Positions 33,984 through 46,211 of a DNA stretch of 64,000 nucleotides are shown piece after piece. Each line of letters begins with the position of its first letter. Positions within the stretch are counted from its first letter, which is position 1. The DNA comes from Salinibacterium sp. GTDB taxonomy: Bacteria; Actinomycetota; Actinomycetes; Actinomycetales; Microbacteriaceae. A model generated the notes under the pieces. It searched no databases, was not told where the DNA came from, and saw only the letters and a program-made list of their open reading frames with translations. The stretch is from positions 1 to 64,000 of the forward strand of contig JANXVG010000052.1 in the NCBI GenBank assembly GCA_025351795.1. The letters are read 5' to 3'. The position numbers and the translations under genes are program-made.

Positions 33984-34511
33984 ATGACTGCACGCATTGT
34001 CTTGCAGCAGGCTGACATCACGCGTGCGTTGACGCGCATCTCGCACGAGATTCTTGAGTCCAATCGTGGCTCGCGTGGACTGGTGCTCCTGGGAATTCCC
34101 ACTCGCGGGGTGGTGCTCGCCGACCGACTCGGTGCGATCCTCGATCAGATCGAGCCGTGGAGTGGGGCGGTTGGCGCTCTCGACGTGACCATGTATCGCG
34201 ATGACCTGGCCAAGAACCCGACCCGTGCGCCGTCACCGACCTCGATCCCTGAGGACGGGATTGACGGCAAAACCGTGGTGCTCGTCGACGATGTGCTGTA
34301 CTCCGGCCGCACCATTCGCGCCGCGCTCGATGCGCTCAGCGACCTCGGCCGGCCGCGCGCGGTGCGGCTCGCCGTACTCGTAGACCGGGGGCATCGCGAA
34401 CTGCCGATCCGGGCGGACTTTGTGGGCAAGAACCTCCCGACCTCGGTGGAGGAGCGGATCAATGTGCGGCTCGAGGAGACAGACGGCACCGACGAGGTGA
34501 CGATCGAATGA
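33984..34511 (+). CDS. pyrR: Bifunctional pyr operon regulator / uracil phosphoribosyltransferase PyrR
   Basis: A 175-residue phosphoribosyltransferase-fold RNA-binding protein. [20 protein letters not shown] (about 94-113) is the PRPP-binding loop. ILLGIPTRG-like [17 protein letters not shown] and the DVTMYRDDL segment are PyrR hallmarks. It senses UMP/UTP against PRPP and represses the operon by binding the leader RNA loop upstream. Residual uracil phosphoribosyltransferase activity is usual. pyrB overlaps its end by 4 nt. Confidence 0.95.
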   Translation: MTARIVLQQADITRALTRISHEILESNRGSRGLVLLGIPTRGVVLADRLGAILDQIEPWSGAVGALDVTMYRDDLAKNPTRAPSPTSIPEDGIDGKTVVLVDDVLYSGRTIRAALDALSDLGRPRAVRLAVLVDRGHRELPIRADFVGKNLPTSVEERINVRLEETDGTDEVTIE

Positions 34512-35461
34512 GGCACCTGCTCTCGACCCGCGACCTGGATCGTGACACCGCGGTCGGCATCCTCGATGTCGCGGCCGACATGGCGGATGTCGCCACTCGC
34601 GAGGTAAAGAAGCTCCCCACCCTGCGCGGCAAGACCGTCGTCAACCTGTTCTTCGAGGATTCCACCCGCACCCGCGTCTCCTTCGAGGTGGCCGCGAAGC
34701 GACTCTCTGCCGACGTGATCAATTTCAGCGCGAAGGGTTCGAGCATCTCGAAGGGCGAGTCCCTCAAAGACACTGCCCAGACGCTGGCCGCGATGGGAGC
34801 GGATGCGGTGGTGATCCGCCACGGGTCGTCGGGGGCACCGCGCGTGCTCGCGGACAGCGGCTGGATCGACGCTGGCATCGTCAATGCCGGCGACGGCACC
34901 CACGAGCATCCGACTCAAGCGCTACTCGACGCATTCACGATGAGACGTCGGCTGCACGGAAATGCGGCCCGTGGCAAGGATCTCAACGGGCTGCGGGTGA
35001 CGATCGTCGGCGACGTGCTGCACTCGCGGGTGGCGCGCTCGAACGTCTGGTTGCTCGGCGCGCTCGGCGCCAGCGTGCGGATCGTCGCGCCAGCCACCCT
35101 GCTGCCGATGGGCATCGAGGAGTGGCCGGTCGAGGTCGGCTATGACCTCGACGAGGCGATGGACGCCGGCCCCGATGTCGTGATGATGCTGCGCATCCAA
35201 GCCGAACGGATGAGCGCCGCGTTCTTTCCGACCGCGCGCGAGTACTCGAGGCAGTGGGGCCTCGATGACGAACGGGCGGCACGTCTGCCCGCGGGTAGCA
35301 TTGTCATGCACCCCGGCCCGATGAACCGCGGGCTCGAAATTTCTGCGGGTGCCGCCGACTCCGCCCGATCGGTCGTGCTCGAACAGGTTGCGAACGGGGT
35401 CTCGATAAGGATGGCCGTGCTCTACCTATTGCTCTCTGGAACCGGCGAGGTCGGCGCATGA
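34508..35461 (+). CDS. pyrB: Aspartate carbamoyltransferase catalytic subunit
   Basis: A 317-residue enzyme that joins carbamoyl phosphate and aspartate. [18 protein letters not shown] (carbamoyl phosphate site), [14 protein letters not shown] (Ser/Lys loop) and [12 protein letters not shown] are all present. [11 protein letters not shown] and [11 protein letters not shown] belong to the aspartate domain. No regulatory subunit (pyrI) accompanies it, as in other actinobacteria. Overlaps of 4 nt with pyrR and pyrC indicate one operon. Confidence 0.96.
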   Translation: MRHLLSTRDLDRDTAVGILDVAADMADVATREVKKLPTLRGKTVVNLFFEDSTRTRVSFEVAAKRLSADVINFSAKGSSISKGESLKDTAQTLAAMGADAVVIRHGSSGAPRVLADSGWIDAGIVNAGDGTHEHPTQALLDAFTMRRRLHGNAARGKDLNGLRVTIVGDVLHSRVARSNVWLLGALGASVRIVAPATLLPMGIEEWPVEVGYDLDEAMDAGPDVVMMLRIQAERMSAAFFPTAREYSRQWGLDDERAARLPAGSIVMHPGPMNRGLEISAGAADSARSVVLEQVANGVSIRMAVLYLLLSGTGEVGA

Positions 35462-36765
35462 TTCGCATAACCGGCGCGACCTTGCCGGATGGCACTCGCT
35501 CGGACATTTTCGTAGCGAATGGTCGAATCGCCCCACCGGGCACGCCAACCACCTCCATCGACGCAGACGGTCTCATCGCACTTCCTGGTCTCGTCGACCT
35601 TCACACCCACTTGCGTGAACCGGGGTTCGAACAGAGTGAAACCGTGTTGTCGGGGTCGCGCGCAGCAGCTAGTGGCGGGTTTACGGCGGTGCACGCGATG
35701 GCGAACACGATGCCGGTGCAAGACACGGCGGGCGTCGTCGAGCAAGTGCAGTCGCTCGGCGATCGGCACGGCTACGTGACCGTGCGACCGATCGGGGCGG
35801 TCACCGTCGGGCTCGCCGGGGAGCAGCTCGCCGAGATCGCCGCCATGGCCCGATCCCGGGCAGCGGTGCGGATCTTTTCGGACGACGGCGCATGTGTGCA
35901 CGACGCGCTCCTCATGCGTCGCGCACTTGAATACGTCAAGACGTTCGACGGAGTGGTTGCTCAGCATTCACAAGACCCCCGACTCACCCACGACGCCCAG
36001 ATGAACGAGGGTGTTCTCTCCGGTGAGTTAGGACTCGCCGGTTGGCCCGCGGTCGCCGAGGAGTCGATCATCGCGCGCGATGTATTGCTCGCTCAGCATG
36101 TCGGAGCACGGTTGCACGTCTGTCACGTCTCGACGGCGGGATCGGTCGATGTGATCCGTTGGGCGAAAGCCAGGGGAGTGAATGTCACGGCCGAGGTGAC
36201 CCCTCACCATCTGCTCCTCACCGAGCAGCTTGCCGCCGGGTACGACTCTCGCTTCAAGGTCAACCCGCCGCTACGCCGCGATGACGACGTCGCCGCCCTG
36301 CGGGCCGGTCTCGCCGACGGCACGATCGACATTGTCGCGACCGACCATGCTCCCCACCCGGTCGAGGCCAAGGAGTGCGCCTGGGACGAAGCGGCGTTCG
36401 GCATGGTGGGCCTCGAGTCGGCCCTGAGCGTGGTGCAGGCAGCCGTGGTCGACACCGGACACCTGAACTGGGCGGATGTCGCACGGGTGTTCTCGGCGAA
36501 ACCTGCACAGATCGGTCGCCTCGACGGCTACGCGAACCCATTTGCGGTCGGTAGCCCGGCAAATTTCACGCTGTACGACCCGGCGGCGAGCACCGTATTC
36601 GGTATCGAGCACTTGCATGGCAAAGGAGTGAACTCGCCGTATCTGGGGCGAACGCTACCCGGAAGAGTCGTCACGACCATCCACAACGGCTACCCGACCG
36701 TGAGCGATGGCCTACTGGTCGATGCTGACATCGTCGCGGCGACCGCGGAGGCTACTCATGGATAG
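35458..36765 (+). CDS. pyrC: Dihydroorotase (class I)
   Basis: A 435-residue zinc amidohydrolase that closes the dihydroorotate ring. [18 protein letters not shown] holds the first metal-binding His pair and substrate Arg. [21 protein letters not shown] and VATDHAPH supply further metal ligands, the last containing the catalytic Asp. [10 protein letters not shown] is typical of class I enzymes. The next gene starts 8 nt before its stop. It is of normal length and likely cytosolic. Confidence 0.95.
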   Translation: MIRITGATLPDGTRSDIFVANGRIAPPGTPTTSIDADGLIALPGLVDLHTHLREPGFEQSETVLSGSRAAASGGFTAVHAMANTMPVQDTAGVVEQVQSLGDRHGYVTVRPIGAVTVGLAGEQLAEIAAMARSRAAVRIFSDDGACVHDALLMRRALEYVKTFDGVVAQHSQDPRLTHDAQMNEGVLSGELGLAGWPAVAEESIIARDVLLAQHVGARLHVCHVSTAGSVDVIRWAKARGVNVTAEVTPHHLLLTEQLAAGYDSRFKVNPPLRRDDDVAALRAGLADGTIDIVATDHAPHPVEAKECAWDEAAFGMVGLESALSVVQAAVVDTGHLNWADVARVFSAKPAQIGRLDGYANPFAVGSPANFTLYDPAASTVFGIEHLHGKGVNSPYLGRTLPGRVVTTIHNGYPTVSDGLLVDADIVAATAEATHG

Positions 36766-37255
36766 ATCGGTGTTGATGGCGATGGTCATCGCCTTCCTGT
36801 TCCTGCTGTTCCTGCTGATGTTTCTCGGCTGGCGGGCGCGTACCAGGCGTCAGGCGGGCATCCCGAAACCGCACGCGGCACCGGCCGAGCTGGGAACGGT
36901 GCTTGGCACGTTCGAGGGTTTCTATGTGGCGACGACAACCGCAGGTAATCCGCTTGACCGTGTTGCTGTGCGCGGACTGGGGTTTCGCGCGAGGTGCTCG
37001 GTGGTCGTGGCCGATGCGGGTGTCGTGATCCGGCTACCCGGTGACGAGCCGTTCATTCCTCGTGCTGACATTCGTGACTTCCAGCACGCGACGTGGACGA
37101 TCGACCGTGTCGTGGAAGAGAAGGGCCTGCAGGTGATCGCCTGGACTCTAGGAGACACCCAGATCGACAGCTATTTTCGCATGGTCGAACCCCTGGTTTT
37201 CGCGGCGACTATCGAGTCGATGCGTGCGATGCGCACGGAAAGGAACCCCACGTGA
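36758..37255 (+). CDS. Conserved membrane protein of the pyr operon (PH-like domain)
   Basis: A 165-residue protein from an ATG inside the end of pyrC; the longer frame upstream is pyrC overlap. Residues 5-24 form one membrane helix ([20 protein letters not shown]), followed by a basic stretch and a soluble β-rich domain (about 45-160) with [19 protein letters not shown]. Actinobacteria keep a one-helix protein between pyrC and carA (Rv1382 in M. tuberculosis), and this fits. Its function is unknown; position suggests a link with pyrimidine or cell-envelope metabolism, but that is guesswork. Confidence 0.8.
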   Translation: MDRSVLMAMVIAFLFLLFLLMFLGWRARTRRQAGIPKPHAAPAELGTVLGTFEGFYVATTTAGNPLDRVAVRGLGFRARCSVVVADAGVVIRLPGDEPFIPRADIRDFQHATWTIDRVVEEKGLQVIAWTLGDTQIDSYFRMVEPLVFAATIESMRAMRTERNPT

Positions 37256-38388
37256 CCGATGCAGCCATACTCGTGCTCGAAGACGGCACCCACTACCAAG
37301 GCCGTGCCTACGGCGCCCGTGGGCGCACCCTCGGCGAGGTAGTTTTTGCGACCGGCATGACGGGCTATCAAGAGACTCTGACTGACCCCAGCTACGCCGG
37401 CCAAATCGTCGTGATGACCGCCCCGCACATCGGCAACACGGGCGTGAACGCTGAAGACGCCGAGTCGAGCCGCATCTGGGTCGCCGGATTTGTTGTGCGT
37501 GATCCGTCTCGGGTGGTCTCGAACCACCGGGCAACTGGCAGCCTCGATGAACAGTTGGTCGCCGAGGGCGTGGTCGGCATTAGCGGTATCGACACGCGCG
37601 CTGTCACGCGTCGCTTGCGAGACGTCGGGTCGATGCGCGGCGGCATTTTTTCTGGAGCGGATATCGCCCTCTCGCCGGCAGAGCAACTCGAAGCGGTACG
37701 CGCGGTGGCGTCAATGACCGGACAAAACCTGTCTGACATCGTGTCGACCGTTGACGGGTATTCCATCCCGGCGGTCGGCGAGCGGATCGGGTCGGTCGCG
37801 GTACTCGACCTCGGGGTCAAGGCGTCGACGCTTCGGTACCTCAGCGCCCGCGGCTTCGACGTCGACGTCGTACCCCAGAGCATCACGGGGGTCGAGTTGC
37901 TTGCGGGCAAGCCTGCGGCCGTGTTTTTCTCGAATGGCCCGGGTGACCCGGGCGCGTCAGAGGCCCATGTCGCGCTATTGCAGGAGGTGCTGCGCGCCGG
38001 CATCCCATTTTTCGGTATCTGTTTCGGTAACCAGCTGCTCGGCCGCGCCCTCGGGTTTGGCACCTACAAACTGCCGTTTGGGCACCGTGGAATCAACCAG
38101 CCGGTACTCGATGTGGCAACGGGTCGCACCGAGATCACCTCCCACAACCACGGCTTCGCCGTGGATGCCCCGATCGGTGAGATCGTGGAGTCGTCCACCG
38201 GCTTTGGTCGAGTCGAGGTGAGCCATATCAATCTCAATGACAATGTGGTCGAGGGGCTTAACGCACTCGACATTCCGGCATTCTCGGTGCAGTATCACCC
38301 CGAGGCTGCCGCGGGCCCGCACGACGCCAACTATCTCTTCGACCGATTCCGCGACATGGTGCTCGCTCACCAAAAGGACACCGAGTAA
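37252..38388 (+). CDS. carA: Carbamoyl-phosphate synthase small (glutaminase) chain
   Basis: A 378-residue glutamine amidotransferase that supplies ammonia to CarB. The GTG at 37252 overlaps the previous stop and puts [19 protein letters not shown] at the N-terminus. The class I triad is visible: Cys in [12 protein letters not shown], His and Glu in [11 protein letters not shown]. The N-terminal domain with [17 protein letters not shown] contacts CarB. carB starts at the shared base of TAATG. Confidence 0.96.
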   Translation: MTDAAILVLEDGTHYQGRAYGARGRTLGEVVFATGMTGYQETLTDPSYAGQIVVMTAPHIGNTGVNAEDAESSRIWVAGFVVRDPSRVVSNHRATGSLDEQLVAEGVVGISGIDTRAVTRRLRDVGSMRGGIFSGADIALSPAEQLEAVRAVASMTGQNLSDIVSTVDGYSIPAVGERIGSVAVLDLGVKASTLRYLSARGFDVDVVPQSITGVELLAGKPAAVFFSNGPGDPGASEAHVALLQEVLRAGIPFFGICFGNQLLGRALGFGTYKLPFGHRGINQPVLDVATGRTEITSHNHGFAVDAPIGEIVESSTGFGRVEVSHINLNDNVVEGLNALDIPAFSVQYHPEAAAGPHDANYLFDRFRDMVLAHQKDTE

Positions 38389-41300
38389 TGCCCAAAAGGG
38401 AAGACATCACGTCGGTTCTCGTGATCGGATCTGGCCCCATCGTGATCGGTCAGGCCGCCGAATTTGACTACTCGGGAACCCAAGCCTGCCGCGTGCTTCG
38501 CGAAGAGGGAGTGCGCGTCATCCTCGTCAACTCGAACCCCGCGACGATCATGACCGACCCCGATTTTGCAGACGCAACCTACATCGAGCCGATCACCTGG
38601 CAGGTGATCGAGACCATTATCGCCAAGGAGAAGCCCGACGCGATCTTGCCGACCCTCGGTGGCCAGACCGCGCTCAATGCGGCGATCGACCTGCACAACC
38701 ACGGGATTCTCGACAAATACAACGTCGAACTCATCGGCGCAAACTTCGAGGCGATCAATAAGGGTGAAGATCGCCAAATCTTCAAGCAGCTCGTTCTGGA
38801 CTGCGGAGCAGACGTTGCGCGAAGCCACGTCGCGCACTCGCTCGACGAGGCGATTTCCTTTGCGGACGACCTCGGCTACCCGTTGGTGATTCGCCCGAGT
38901 TTTACGATGGGAGGGCTCGGCTCCGGTTTTGCGCACTCGCCGGCTGATCTCGTGCGCATGGTCACTGACGGGCTGCATTACAGCCCGACCACCGAGGTTC
39001 TCCTCGAGGAATCCATCCTCGGCTGGAAAGAGTACGAGCTCGAGCTCATGCGCGACACGGCCGATAACACGGTCGTCGTCTGCTCCATCGAGAACGTCGA
39101 CCCGGTGGGCGTACACACCGGCGACTCGATTACGGTGGCCCCGGCCCTCACCCTCACTGACCGCGAATACCAGAACCTGCGCGATATCGGCATCGACATC
39201 ATCCGGGCTGTCGGCGTTGACACGGGTGGATGCAACATTCAGTTCGCCGTCGAACCGTCCACCGGCCGCGTGATCGTCATCGAGATGAACCCGAGAGTCT
39301 CGCGGTCATCCGCTCTCGCATCGAAGGCAACCGGATTCCCGATCGCCAAGATCGCTGCAAAGCTCGCGATCGGCTACCGACTCGATGAGATTCCCAATGA
39401 CATCACGAGAGTCACTCCGGCGTCGTTTGAGCCGACTCTCGACTACGTCGTGGTTAAGGTGCCGCGCTTCGCGTTCGAGAAGTTTCCGGCGGCTGACCCG
39501 ACACTCACGACGACCATGAAGTCGGTGGGTGAGGTGATGGCCATTGGCCGTAACTACTCGACGGCCCTGCAGAAGGCACTGCGATCGCTCGAGAAAAAGG
39601 GAAGCAGCTTTCACTGGAACGGCGACCCGGGCGACAAACGCGAGTTGCTCGCGCTGTCCCGCATCCCGACCGACGGTCGAATCGTCACGCTACAGCAAGC
39701 GTTGCGTGCGGGTGCGACGCCGGCCGAGGCGTTCGAGGCGACCGCTATCGACCCATGGTTCATCGACCAGATCATGCTCATCAACGAGATCGCCGCTGAG
39801 ATCGGCACATTCCGACCGCTGGATGCCTCGCTCTTCCGCCTCGCAAAAGATCACGGTTTCAGTGACGCGCAGATTGCAGACATCCGTGGACTCACCGAGG
39901 CCGAGGTGCGCGAGGCGCGGTGGGCTGAGGGCGTGCGCCCAGTATTTAAGACAGTCGACACCTGTGCCGGCGAGTTTCCCGCTCTCACGCCATACCACTA
40001 CTCAAGTTACGACTCCGAGACCGAGGTGGTGCCGAGCGATCGCCGCAAGGTCGTCATTCTGGGCTCGGGACCCAACCGCATCGGCCAAGGTATCGAGTTC
40101 GACTACTCGTGCGTGCATGCCTCGTTTGCCCTCGCGGATGCCGGCTACGAGACGATCATGATCAACTGCAACCCCGAAACGGTTTCCACTGATTACGATA
40201 CGAGCGACCGGCTGTACTTCGAGCCGCTTACCCTCGAGGACGTGCTCGAGATCCTGCACGCCGAGAGCGCGAGCGGCGAAATCGTCGGCGTAATTGTTCA
40301 GCTCGGCGGGCAGACGGCGCTCGGTCTCGCGCAGGGGCTCAAGGAAGCTGGCCTTCCGATTTTGGGAACCACCCCTGAGGCGATCGATCTTGCCGAGGAA
40401 CGTGGACAGTTTTCGCGCATCCTCAAGGAGGCCGGACTTCTCGCCCCCAAGAACGGCACAGCGACGAATGTCGATGAGGCCGTGGTGATCGCCGAGGACA
40501 TCGGCTATCCGGTGCTCGTACGTCCGAGCCACGTGCTTGGTGGCCGAGGCATGGAAATCGTGTACGACACCGAATCGATCGTCGACTACTTCGAGCGGGT
40601 CAAAGATCAGGCGATCATCGCGCCCGGTTCACCGCTGCTCGTCGATCGCTTCCTCGACGACGCGATTGAGATCGACGTTGATGCGCTCTACGACGGCCAT
40701 GAACTCTACATCGGCGGCATCATGGAGCACATCGAGGAGGCGGGCATCCATTCCGGCGACTCTGCCTGCACCCTGCCACCGGTAACTCTGGGTCGTGACG
40801 TCATCAACCGGGTGCGTGAGGCGACCCTCGCCATCGCACAGGGGATCGGCGTTGAGGGACTCCTGAACGTGCAGTTTGCCATCGGTCAGGGCATCCTCTA
40901 CGTACTCGAAGCGAACCCGCGCGCGTCACGCACCGTACCATTCGTGTCGAAGGCCTTGGGTATCCCCTTGGCCAAAGCCGCCGCTCTCATCATGGTCGGC
41001 CAGACGATCGCGCACCTGCGCGGCAGCGGGCTACTGCCGCAGCAGGACGGTTCGATCGTGCCGCTCGACTCGCCCGTTGCGGTGAAAGAAGCGGTGTTGC
41101 CGTTCGCGCGGTTCCGCACAGCTGAAGGCCACGTGGTTGACTCGGTTCTCGGACCAGAAATGCGCTCGACGGGCGAAGTTATGGGAATCGACTCAAACTT
41201 TCCGAAAGCGTTCGCCAAGAGCCAGGAGGCCGCGTACGGCGGACTTCCTCGAACTGGGGCCGTATTCGTATCGGTCGCCGACCGCGACAAGCGCGCCATC

Positions 41301-41708
41301 GTGCTTCCGGTTCTGCGCCTGCACCAGCTGGGCTTTACTATCCTCGCGACCGAGGGAACAGCCGAGGTGCTCAATCGTTACGGGATCGCCGCAACCGTCG
41401 TTCGCAAGTACGGGCTCGGCCAGGCGTCGAGCCACAGCGAGCCGTCGATCGTCGATCTGATCAACCGCGGAGACGTGGATGTCGTGATCAACACCCCCAG
41501 TGGCCGTAGCGCGCGTGCTGACGGTTTCGAAATTCGGACGGCAACCGTCGCAGCAGACAAACCGCTGTTCACCACAATCGCCCAACTGGGTGCAGCGGTC
41601 GCGTCATTCGAGGCGATCCAGGACGGTTTTGACGTGAAGTCGCTGCAGGAATACGCAATCGAGCGCGCACGTCGCCTCGTCGAAGCGCAGGATCGCGCAC
41701 GTGCATAG
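38388..41708 (+). CDS. carB: Carbamoyl-phosphate synthase large chain
   Basis: An 1106-residue enzyme with two homologous ATP-grasp halves. The first half (about 1-400) opens with [20 protein letters not shown], and the second (about 555-935) repeats [20 protein letters not shown]. The oligomerisation domain lies between, and a C-terminal allosteric MGS domain (about 940-1106) is where UMP and ornithine normally act. It makes carbamoyl phosphate for both pyrimidine and arginine synthesis. Both ATP sites look intact. Confidence 0.97.
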   Translation: MPKREDITSVLVIGSGPIVIGQAAEFDYSGTQACRVLREEGVRVILVNSNPATIMTDPDFADATYIEPITWQVIETIIAKEKPDAILPTLGGQTALNAAIDLHNHGILDKYNVELIGANFEAINKGEDRQIFKQLVLDCGADVARSHVAHSLDEAISFADDLGYPLVIRPSFTMGGLGSGFAHSPADLVRMVTDGLHYSPTTEVLLEESILGWKEYELELMRDTADNTVVVCSIENVDPVGVHTGDSITVAPALTLTDREYQNLRDIGIDIIRAVGVDTGGCNIQFAVEPSTGRVIVIEMNPRVSRSSALASKATGFPIAKIAAKLAIGYRLDEIPNDITRVTPASFEPTLDYVVVKVPRFAFEKFPAADPTLTTTMKSVGEVMAIGRNYSTALQKALRSLEKKGSSFHWNGDPGDKRELLALSRIPTDGRIVTLQQALRAGATPAEAFEATAIDPWFIDQIMLINEIAAEIGTFRPLDASLFRLAKDHGFSDAQIADIRGLTEAEVREARWAEGVRPVFKTVDTCAGEFPALTPYHYSSYDSETEVVPSDRRKVVILGSGPNRIGQGIEFDYSCVHASFALADAGYETIMINCNPETVSTDYDTSDRLYFEPLTLEDVLEILHAESASGEIVGVIVQLGGQTALGLAQGLKEAGLPILGTTPEAIDLAEERGQFSRILKEAGLLAPKNGTATNVDEAVVIAEDIGYPVLVRPSHVLGGRGMEIVYDTESIVDYFERVKDQAIIAPGSPLLVDRFLDDAIEIDVDALYDGHELYIGGIMEHIEEAGIHSGDSACTLPPVTLGRDVINRVREATLAIAQGIGVEGLLNVQFAIGQGILYVLEANPRASRTVPFVSKALGIPLAKAAALIMVGQTIAHLRGSGLLPQQDGSIVPLDSPVAVKEAVLPFARFRTAEGHVVDSVLGPEMRSTGEVMGIDSNFPKAFAKSQEAAYGGLPRTGAVFVSVADRDKRAIVLPVLRLHQLGFTILATEGTAEVLNRYGIAATVVRKYGLGQASSHSEPSIVDLINRGDVDVVINTPSGRSARADGFEIRTATVAADKPLFTTIAQLGAAVASFEAIQDGFDVKSLQEYAIERARRLVEAQDRARA

Positions 41709-42549
41709 TTTCGGCGAGCGGCTGGCTGCCACCTTCGTAACCAACGGGCACCTGTGCATCGGAATCGACCCTCACCCGTTCCTGCTCGAACAATGGGGAC
41801 TGCCGGATTCGGAGGAGGGACTTCGCGAATTTGGACTGCGGATTATCGAGGCGACCGCAGGAACGGTCGGAATCGTTAAACCGCAGGTGGCATTCTTTGA
41901 GCGACACGGGTCAGTGGGCTATGCGGCCCTCGAAGCGGTGCTGACGGCAGCGCGCGATGCTGAACTCATCGTGATTGCCGATGTCAAGCGGGGCGACGTC
42001 GGTTCGAGCGTCACCGCGTATGGCGAGGCGTGGTTGACCCCGGGATCCACACTCGAAGCGGATGCCATGACCATCAGCGCCTATCAGGGCGTCGGTTCGA
42101 TCTCGGGGCCGATCGCTTTGGCCGAGTCAACCGGTAAGGGGCTCTTCGTGCTCGCTGCGACCTCCAATCCCGAGGCCGTGGTTCTGCAAACCGCGGTGAT
42201 TCGGCATGGACCGTTCTCTGGCGAGACCGTCGCCGCGGGTATCGTGGGAGAGGTGCACACGGTCAATACCTCATCGAACGGGATGGGGTCCATCGGCCTG
42301 GTCCTCGGAGCGACGGTCAGCGTGGCTGACTATGGCATCCGGCCAGAGCACCTTGCCAACACGCCCATCCTCGGGCCCGGGTTTGGGGAACAGGGCGCAG
42401 CGTTTGGCGACATTTCGCGGGTGTATGGCGCAGCATCCAGCAATGTGATCGTAAGCGTGTCGCGAGGAGTGCTTCGGTCCGGGTCCGGCGGTGTCGCGGT
42501 TGAGATAGCACGAAGGCGCGATGAGCTTGCCGAGGCGATGGGCACGTGA
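41701..42549 (+). CDS. pyrF: Orotidine 5'-phosphate decarboxylase (class 2)
   Basis: A 282-residue enzyme that decarboxylates OMP to [15 protein letters not shown] (92-103) holds the catalytic Asp94-Lys96-Asp99 array. [13 protein letters not shown] and [11 protein letters not shown] are class 2 (mycobacterial type) motifs. The GTG start overlaps carB by 8 nt. No pyrD or pyrE is present in this window; those steps must be encoded elsewhere. Confidence 0.95.
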   Translation: MHSFGERLAATFVTNGHLCIGIDPHPFLLEQWGLPDSEEGLREFGLRIIEATAGTVGIVKPQVAFFERHGSVGYAALEAVLTAARDAELIVIADVKRGDVGSSVTAYGEAWLTPGSTLEADAMTISAYQGVGSISGPIALAESTGKGLFVLAATSNPEAVVLQTAVIRHGPFSGETVAAGIVGEVHTVNTSSNGMGSIGLVLGATVSVADYGIRPEHLANTPILGPGFGEQGAAFGDISRVYGAASSNVIVSVSRGVLRSGSGGVAVEIARRRDELAEAMGT

Positions 42550-43457
42550 GTGTGCGGCCAACCCCCCCCGAGGTCGACCGGGTCGCTGCCGCACGGGCGG
42601 CCGTGACGGCGCGTCGCGCGCGCGCGACCATCAAGTCCGACGTGGCGTCACGAAAGCGCACGGCACTGGACGTGGCCGAAACCGCGTGGGCGGCAGTCGC
42701 GAGTGCTGAGGCCGGGCTTCGGGTGACCGAGCTCCTGATGAGCATCCCGTCGCTCGGTCCGACGCGTACCGAGCACCTGATGGCCGAGTTGGCGATCTCA
42801 CCCAAGAAGCGCACGGGTGGCCTCGGTCTGCGCCAGCGCGAGAAACTGAGAAATTACCTGCAGTTGCGCGCTGGGGGAGCCCCGAATCGGCTGCTCGTTC
42901 TGGCGGGGCCTACCGCGGTCGGCAAGGGTACCGTCTCGATGTATATTCGCGAGAACTATCCGAACGTGGTGGTGAGTGTGTCTGCGACGACGCGCACCCC
43001 GCGCCCCGGTGAGGTAGACGGCGTGCACTACTACTTCGTGAGCGACGCGGAGTTTGATCGCAAGATTGCCAGCGGTGAGTTACTGGAATGGGCCGTCGTA
43101 CACAATTCTTTCCGCTACGGCACGCCGCGACCACCCATTGATGCTGCCCTCGCGGCGAACAAGAACGTGTTGCTCGAGATCGACCTGCAGGGCGCTCGGG
43201 CGGTGCGGCGCGTGATGCCCGAGGCCATCCTGGTCTTTCTGTTGCCCCCTAGCTGGGACGAGCTGGTGCGCAGGTTAATCGGTCGTGGCACCGAAGATCC
43301 TGCCGAGCAGACCCGTCGGCTCGAGACGGCGAAGGTCGAGTTGGCGGCCCAGGATGAGTTCGATTTTCGTGTCGTGAACACCGAAGTGAGTCAAGCGGCG
43401 CGCGAGGTCGTAGAATTGATGGCAGTGCCGGGAGCCGAACACGGTGCGGCGCGCTGA
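42546..43457 (+). CDS. gmk: Fusion of actinobacterial integration host factor (mIHF) and guanylate kinase
   Basis: A 303-residue two-domain protein. Residues about 1-110 match m[39 protein letters not shown] (helix-two-turn-helix DNA-binding motif) and [15 protein letters not shown]. Residues about 114-293 are guanylate kinase: Walker [10 protein letters not shown] (121-129), [20 protein letters not shown], the GMP-binding YGTP and [12 protein letters not shown]. In most actinobacteria mihF and gmk are adjacent separate genes; here one frame runs through with no stop and no internal start with a ribosome binding site that I can see. The enzyme converts GMP to GDP. The mIHF part should bind DNA. 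Confidence 0.93.
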   Translation: MSVRPTPPEVDRVAAARAAVTARRARATIKSDVASRKRTALDVAETAWAAVASAEAGLRVTELLMSIPSLGPTRTEHLMAELAISPKKRTGGLGLRQREKLRNYLQLRAGGAPNRLLVLAGPTAVGKGTVSMYIRENYPNVVVSVSATTRTPRPGEVDGVHYYFVSDAEFDRKIASGELLEWAVVHNSFRYGTPRPPIDAALAANKNVLLEIDLQGARAVRRVMPEAILVFLLPPSWDELVRRLIGRGTEDPAEQTRRLETAKVELAAQDEFDFRVVNTEVSQAAREVVELMAVPGAEHGAAR

Positions 43458-43495
43458 CTTACACGCTGTAACGTCCCCAATTAAGGAGCCTTCTC

Positions 43496-43756
43496 ATGGC
43501 CGATCGCCACGCCGGAATCATTGACCCACCCATCGACGAACTGCTCTCGAAGGTCGACTCTAAGTACCAGCTCGTCATCTTCGCGTCCAAGCGGGCGCGC
43601 CAGATCAACGACTACTATGCAGATCTGCACGAAGGCAGTTTGTTCGACAACGTCGGCCCACTTGTCGACTCGACAATCGACGACAAGCCGCTGTCCGTCG
43701 CTCTCAAGGAGATTAACGACAACAAACTCGAACTCAAGCACCTGAGTGAAGAGTAG
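43496..43756 (+). CDS. rpoZ: DNA-directed RNA polymerase omega subunit
   Basis: An 86-residue omega subunit that helps assemble β' in RNA polymerase. [21 protein letters not shown] (18-38) with the ASKRARQIN motif is diagnostic. GPLVDST and [10 protein letters not shown] are also typical. An AAGGAG ribosome binding site precedes the ATG. It follows gmk, the standard gmk-rpoZ-coaBC order. Confidence 0.96.
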   Translation: MADRHAGIIDPPIDELLSKVDSKYQLVIFASKRARQINDYYADLHEGSLFDNVGPLVDSTIDDKPLSVALKEINDNKLELKHLSEE

Positions 43757-43774
43757 GGCCAGGCCATAGCCGAC

Positions 43775-44989
43775 GTGGGGCCGACCGAGCATAGCGGCGC
43801 GCGCGCTCTCAACGTCGTCGTCGGCGTCACGGGCGGAATCGCCGCCTACAAGGCAGTCGGAGTGGTGCGCGAGTTCGTGCTCGCCGGACACAACGTTCAG
43901 GTCATCGCGACGGATGCCGCTTTCCGTTTTGTGGGCAAGACCACACTCGAGGCCATCAGTCGCAATCCCGTATACACCGATCTGTATGAGGGTGTGGCCG
44001 AGGTGCGACACGTGGCACTCGGGAAGGCTGCTGACCTGATCGTGGTCGCTCCGGCGACCGCGAACTCGATAGCGAAGCTTGCTGCTGGATTGGCCGATGA
44101 CCTACTCGGCAATACTATCCTCGCATCGACAGCGCCGATTGTGATCGCCCCGGCCATGCACACCGAGATGTGGCAGAACCCGGCAACGGTCGCTAACATC
44201 GCGCTGCTTCGGCAGCGCGGTATTACCGTCATTGGCCCGGCGATAGGCCAGTTGACAGGTACCGACTCGGGCTCAGGGCGCATGTCAGAGTCGCCCGACA
44301 TTGTGGCGGCAGCTCTCGCGCTGGTGCTGCACGGGCACGATCTCGCGGGCAAGCGGATCCTCGTGACCGCGGGGGGAACTCGTGAACCGCTTGATCCCGT
44401 GCGCTTCATCGGCAATCGCTCTAGCGGCAAGCAAGGCCTCGCGATCGCCCGCGCTGCTGCACTGCGAGGCGCGACGGTCACGCTGATTGGCGCGAACCTC
44501 GAGATGGATGCACCAGCCACCATGGATGTGCGGCAGGTGTCGACGACATTCGAACTCGCCGAGGCGACATCCGCTGCCGCAGCCACCGCCGACATCGTGA
44601 TTATGGCCGCAGCCGTGGCTGACTATCGGCCGCAAGCCGTTGCTGAGTCGAAGATCAAGAAAGAGACGCAGGGCGACACACTGCAACTCACCCTGGTCAA
44701 GAACCCCGACATTCTGGCCGACATTTCGGCGGCTCGTCGACCAGGTCAGGTCATTGTGGGCTTCGCGGCCGAGACAGAGAGTGACCGAGCATCGCTCCTC
44801 GCGATCGGTTCTGCGAAGATCGCGCGCAAGGGCGCCGACTATCTGGTCCTCAACACCGTCGGGTGGACGGAGGGCTTTGCAACGGAGCGCAACACCGTGA
44901 TCGTCATCGACAAAGCCGGGGATATAGTGACAGAGGCTACTGGAACCAAGGCCGACGTCGCCGATCGTATTCTCGATCTGTTTTCCTAA
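43775..44989 (+). CDS. coaBC: Bifunctional phosphopantothenoylcysteine decarboxylase/synthetase
   Basis: A 404-residue coenzyme A enzyme. The N-terminal CoaC flavoprotein half shows [15 protein letters not shown] (FMN site), [14 protein letters not shown] and [12 protein letters not shown] with its active-site region. The C-terminal CoaB half (from about 190) shows [20 protein letters not shown] and [11 protein letters not shown], then KIKKE (CTP site). The start GTG is 18 nt after rpoZ; a later start near the LNVVVGV stretch is possible. Both halves appear complete. Confidence 0.94.
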   Translation: MGPTEHSGARALNVVVGVTGGIAAYKAVGVVREFVLAGHNVQVIATDAAFRFVGKTTLEAISRNPVYTDLYEGVAEVRHVALGKAADLIVVAPATANSIAKLAAGLADDLLGNTILASTAPIVIAPAMHTEMWQNPATVANIALLRQRGITVIGPAIGQLTGTDSGSGRMSESPDIVAAALALVLHGHDLAGKRILVTAGGTREPLDPVRFIGNRSSGKQGLAIARAAALRGATVTLIGANLEMDAPATMDVRQVSTTFELAEATSAAAATADIVIMAAAVADYRPQAVAESKIKKETQGDTLQLTLVKNPDILADISAARRPGQVIVGFAAETESDRASLLAIGSAKIARKGADYLVLNTVGWTEGFATERNTVIVIDKAGDIVTEATGTKADVADRILDLFS

Positions 44990-45012
44990 AAACCGCATCC
45001 GATGGGGCTTCT

Positions 45013-46209
45013 ATGACTTCCGCTTTGCGTCTCTTCACGAGTGAATCCGTCACCGAGGGGCACCCAGACAAGATCTGCGACCAGATCTCCGACAGCATTC
45101 TCGACGCGCTCCTCACCGTCGACAACCACAGTCGAGTCGCGGTAGAGACTCTCGTGACAACCGGTCTCGTGCACGTAGCAGGAGAGGTAACGACCTCGGG
45201 TTACGTCGACATTCCGACAATCGTTCGCACGCTCATCACCTCCATCGGTTACGACTCGTCGCTCGTCGGGTTCGACGGAGCATCGTGCGGGGTTGAAGTG
45301 TCGATCGGCGCTCAGTCGCCGGATATCGCACAAGGCGTAAACACGGCGCTCGAAGCACGCGACGGCACTGACACCGATCCGCTCGATCGCCAGGGTGCGG
45401 GCGACCAGGGAATCATGTTCGGTTTTGCGACCAATGAGACCCCCCAACTCATGCCAGTGCCGATTTGGATCGCGCACCGACTTGCCGAAAAGCTTGCCGC
45501 GGTGCGAACGAGTGGCCAGCTTTCCTACCTGCGACCAGACGGCAAGACTCAGGTCACGGTCGGCTATGACGGTTATCGGCCGCGCAGCGTCGACACGGTT
45601 GTGCTCTCGACCCAACACTCGCCAGATGTCGAGAACCCCCAGTTGTTTGCCGAGATCGAAGAAGTCGTCATCCGACCAGTGCTTGAGGCGGCCGGGCTCG
45701 ATAACTCTGATGTCACGATCTTGATCAACCCCACCGGGCGCTTCGAGATTGGCGGGCCGCAGGGTGATGCCGGTTTGACCGGTCGGAAGATCATCGTTGA
45801 CACCTACGGGGGGGCTTCCCGTCACGGTGGGGGTGCGTTCAGCGGTAAAGACCCATCGAAGGTCGACCGGTCCGCAGCGTATGCCCTGCGTTGGGTTGCG
45901 AAGAACGCCGTAGCAGCGGGCCTTGCCGATCGACTCGAAGTGCAAGTCGCGTATGCGATCGGCAAGGCCGCGCCGGTAGGTCTCTATGTCGAGTCCTTCG
46001 GCACCGGGCATGTTGGTGACGACCTCATCATTGCCGCCATTCAGAGTGTTTTTGACCTGCGACCCGCAGCAATCATCGATGATCTCGACCTGTTGCGACC
46101 CATCTACGCGGCGACCGCAACCTACGGGCACTTTGGTCGCGATTTGCCCGACTTCACGTGGGAGCGGCTTGACCGGGTTGATGCGTTGCGGTCGTCGGCC
46201 GGCCTCTGA
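45013..46209 (+). CDS. metK: S-adenosylmethionine synthase
   Basis: A 398-residue enzyme that makes S-adenosylmethionine from methionine and ATP. The ATG at 45013 gives [20 protein letters not shown] (6-25), the ATP-binding start of the family. [16 protein letters not shown] is the central signature. [18 protein letters not shown] is the K-loop. No SAM riboswitch is recognisable in the 23 nt before the start, and the upstream sequence is coaBC coding. Confidence 0.97.
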   Translation: MTSALRLFTSESVTEGHPDKICDQISDSILDALLTVDNHSRVAVETLVTTGLVHVAGEVTTSGYVDIPTIVRTLITSIGYDSSLVGFDGASCGVEVSIGAQSPDIAQGVNTALEARDGTDTDPLDRQGAGDQGIMFGFATNETPQLMPVPIWIAHRLAEKLAAVRTSGQLSYLRPDGKTQVTVGYDGYRPRSVDTVVLSTQHSPDVENPQLFAEIEEVVIRPVLEAAGLDNSDVTILINPTGRFEIGGPQGDAGLTGRKIIVDTYGGASRHGGGAFSGKDPSKVDRSAAYALRWVAKNAVAAGLADRLEVQVAYAIGKAAPVGLYVESFGTGHVGDDLIIAAIQSVFDLRPAAIIDDLDLLRPIYAATATYGHFGRDLPDFTWERLDRVDALRSSAGL

Positions 46210-46211
46210 CG

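Noticed and set aside
44990-45012. SAM riboswitch before metK
   Set aside because: Only 23 nt separate coaBC and metK, too short for any known SAM-sensing RNA.
44986-46131. 381-codon open frame antisense to metK
   Set aside because: The plus-strand frame is a complete S-adenosylmethionine synthase; the antisense product is compositional noise.
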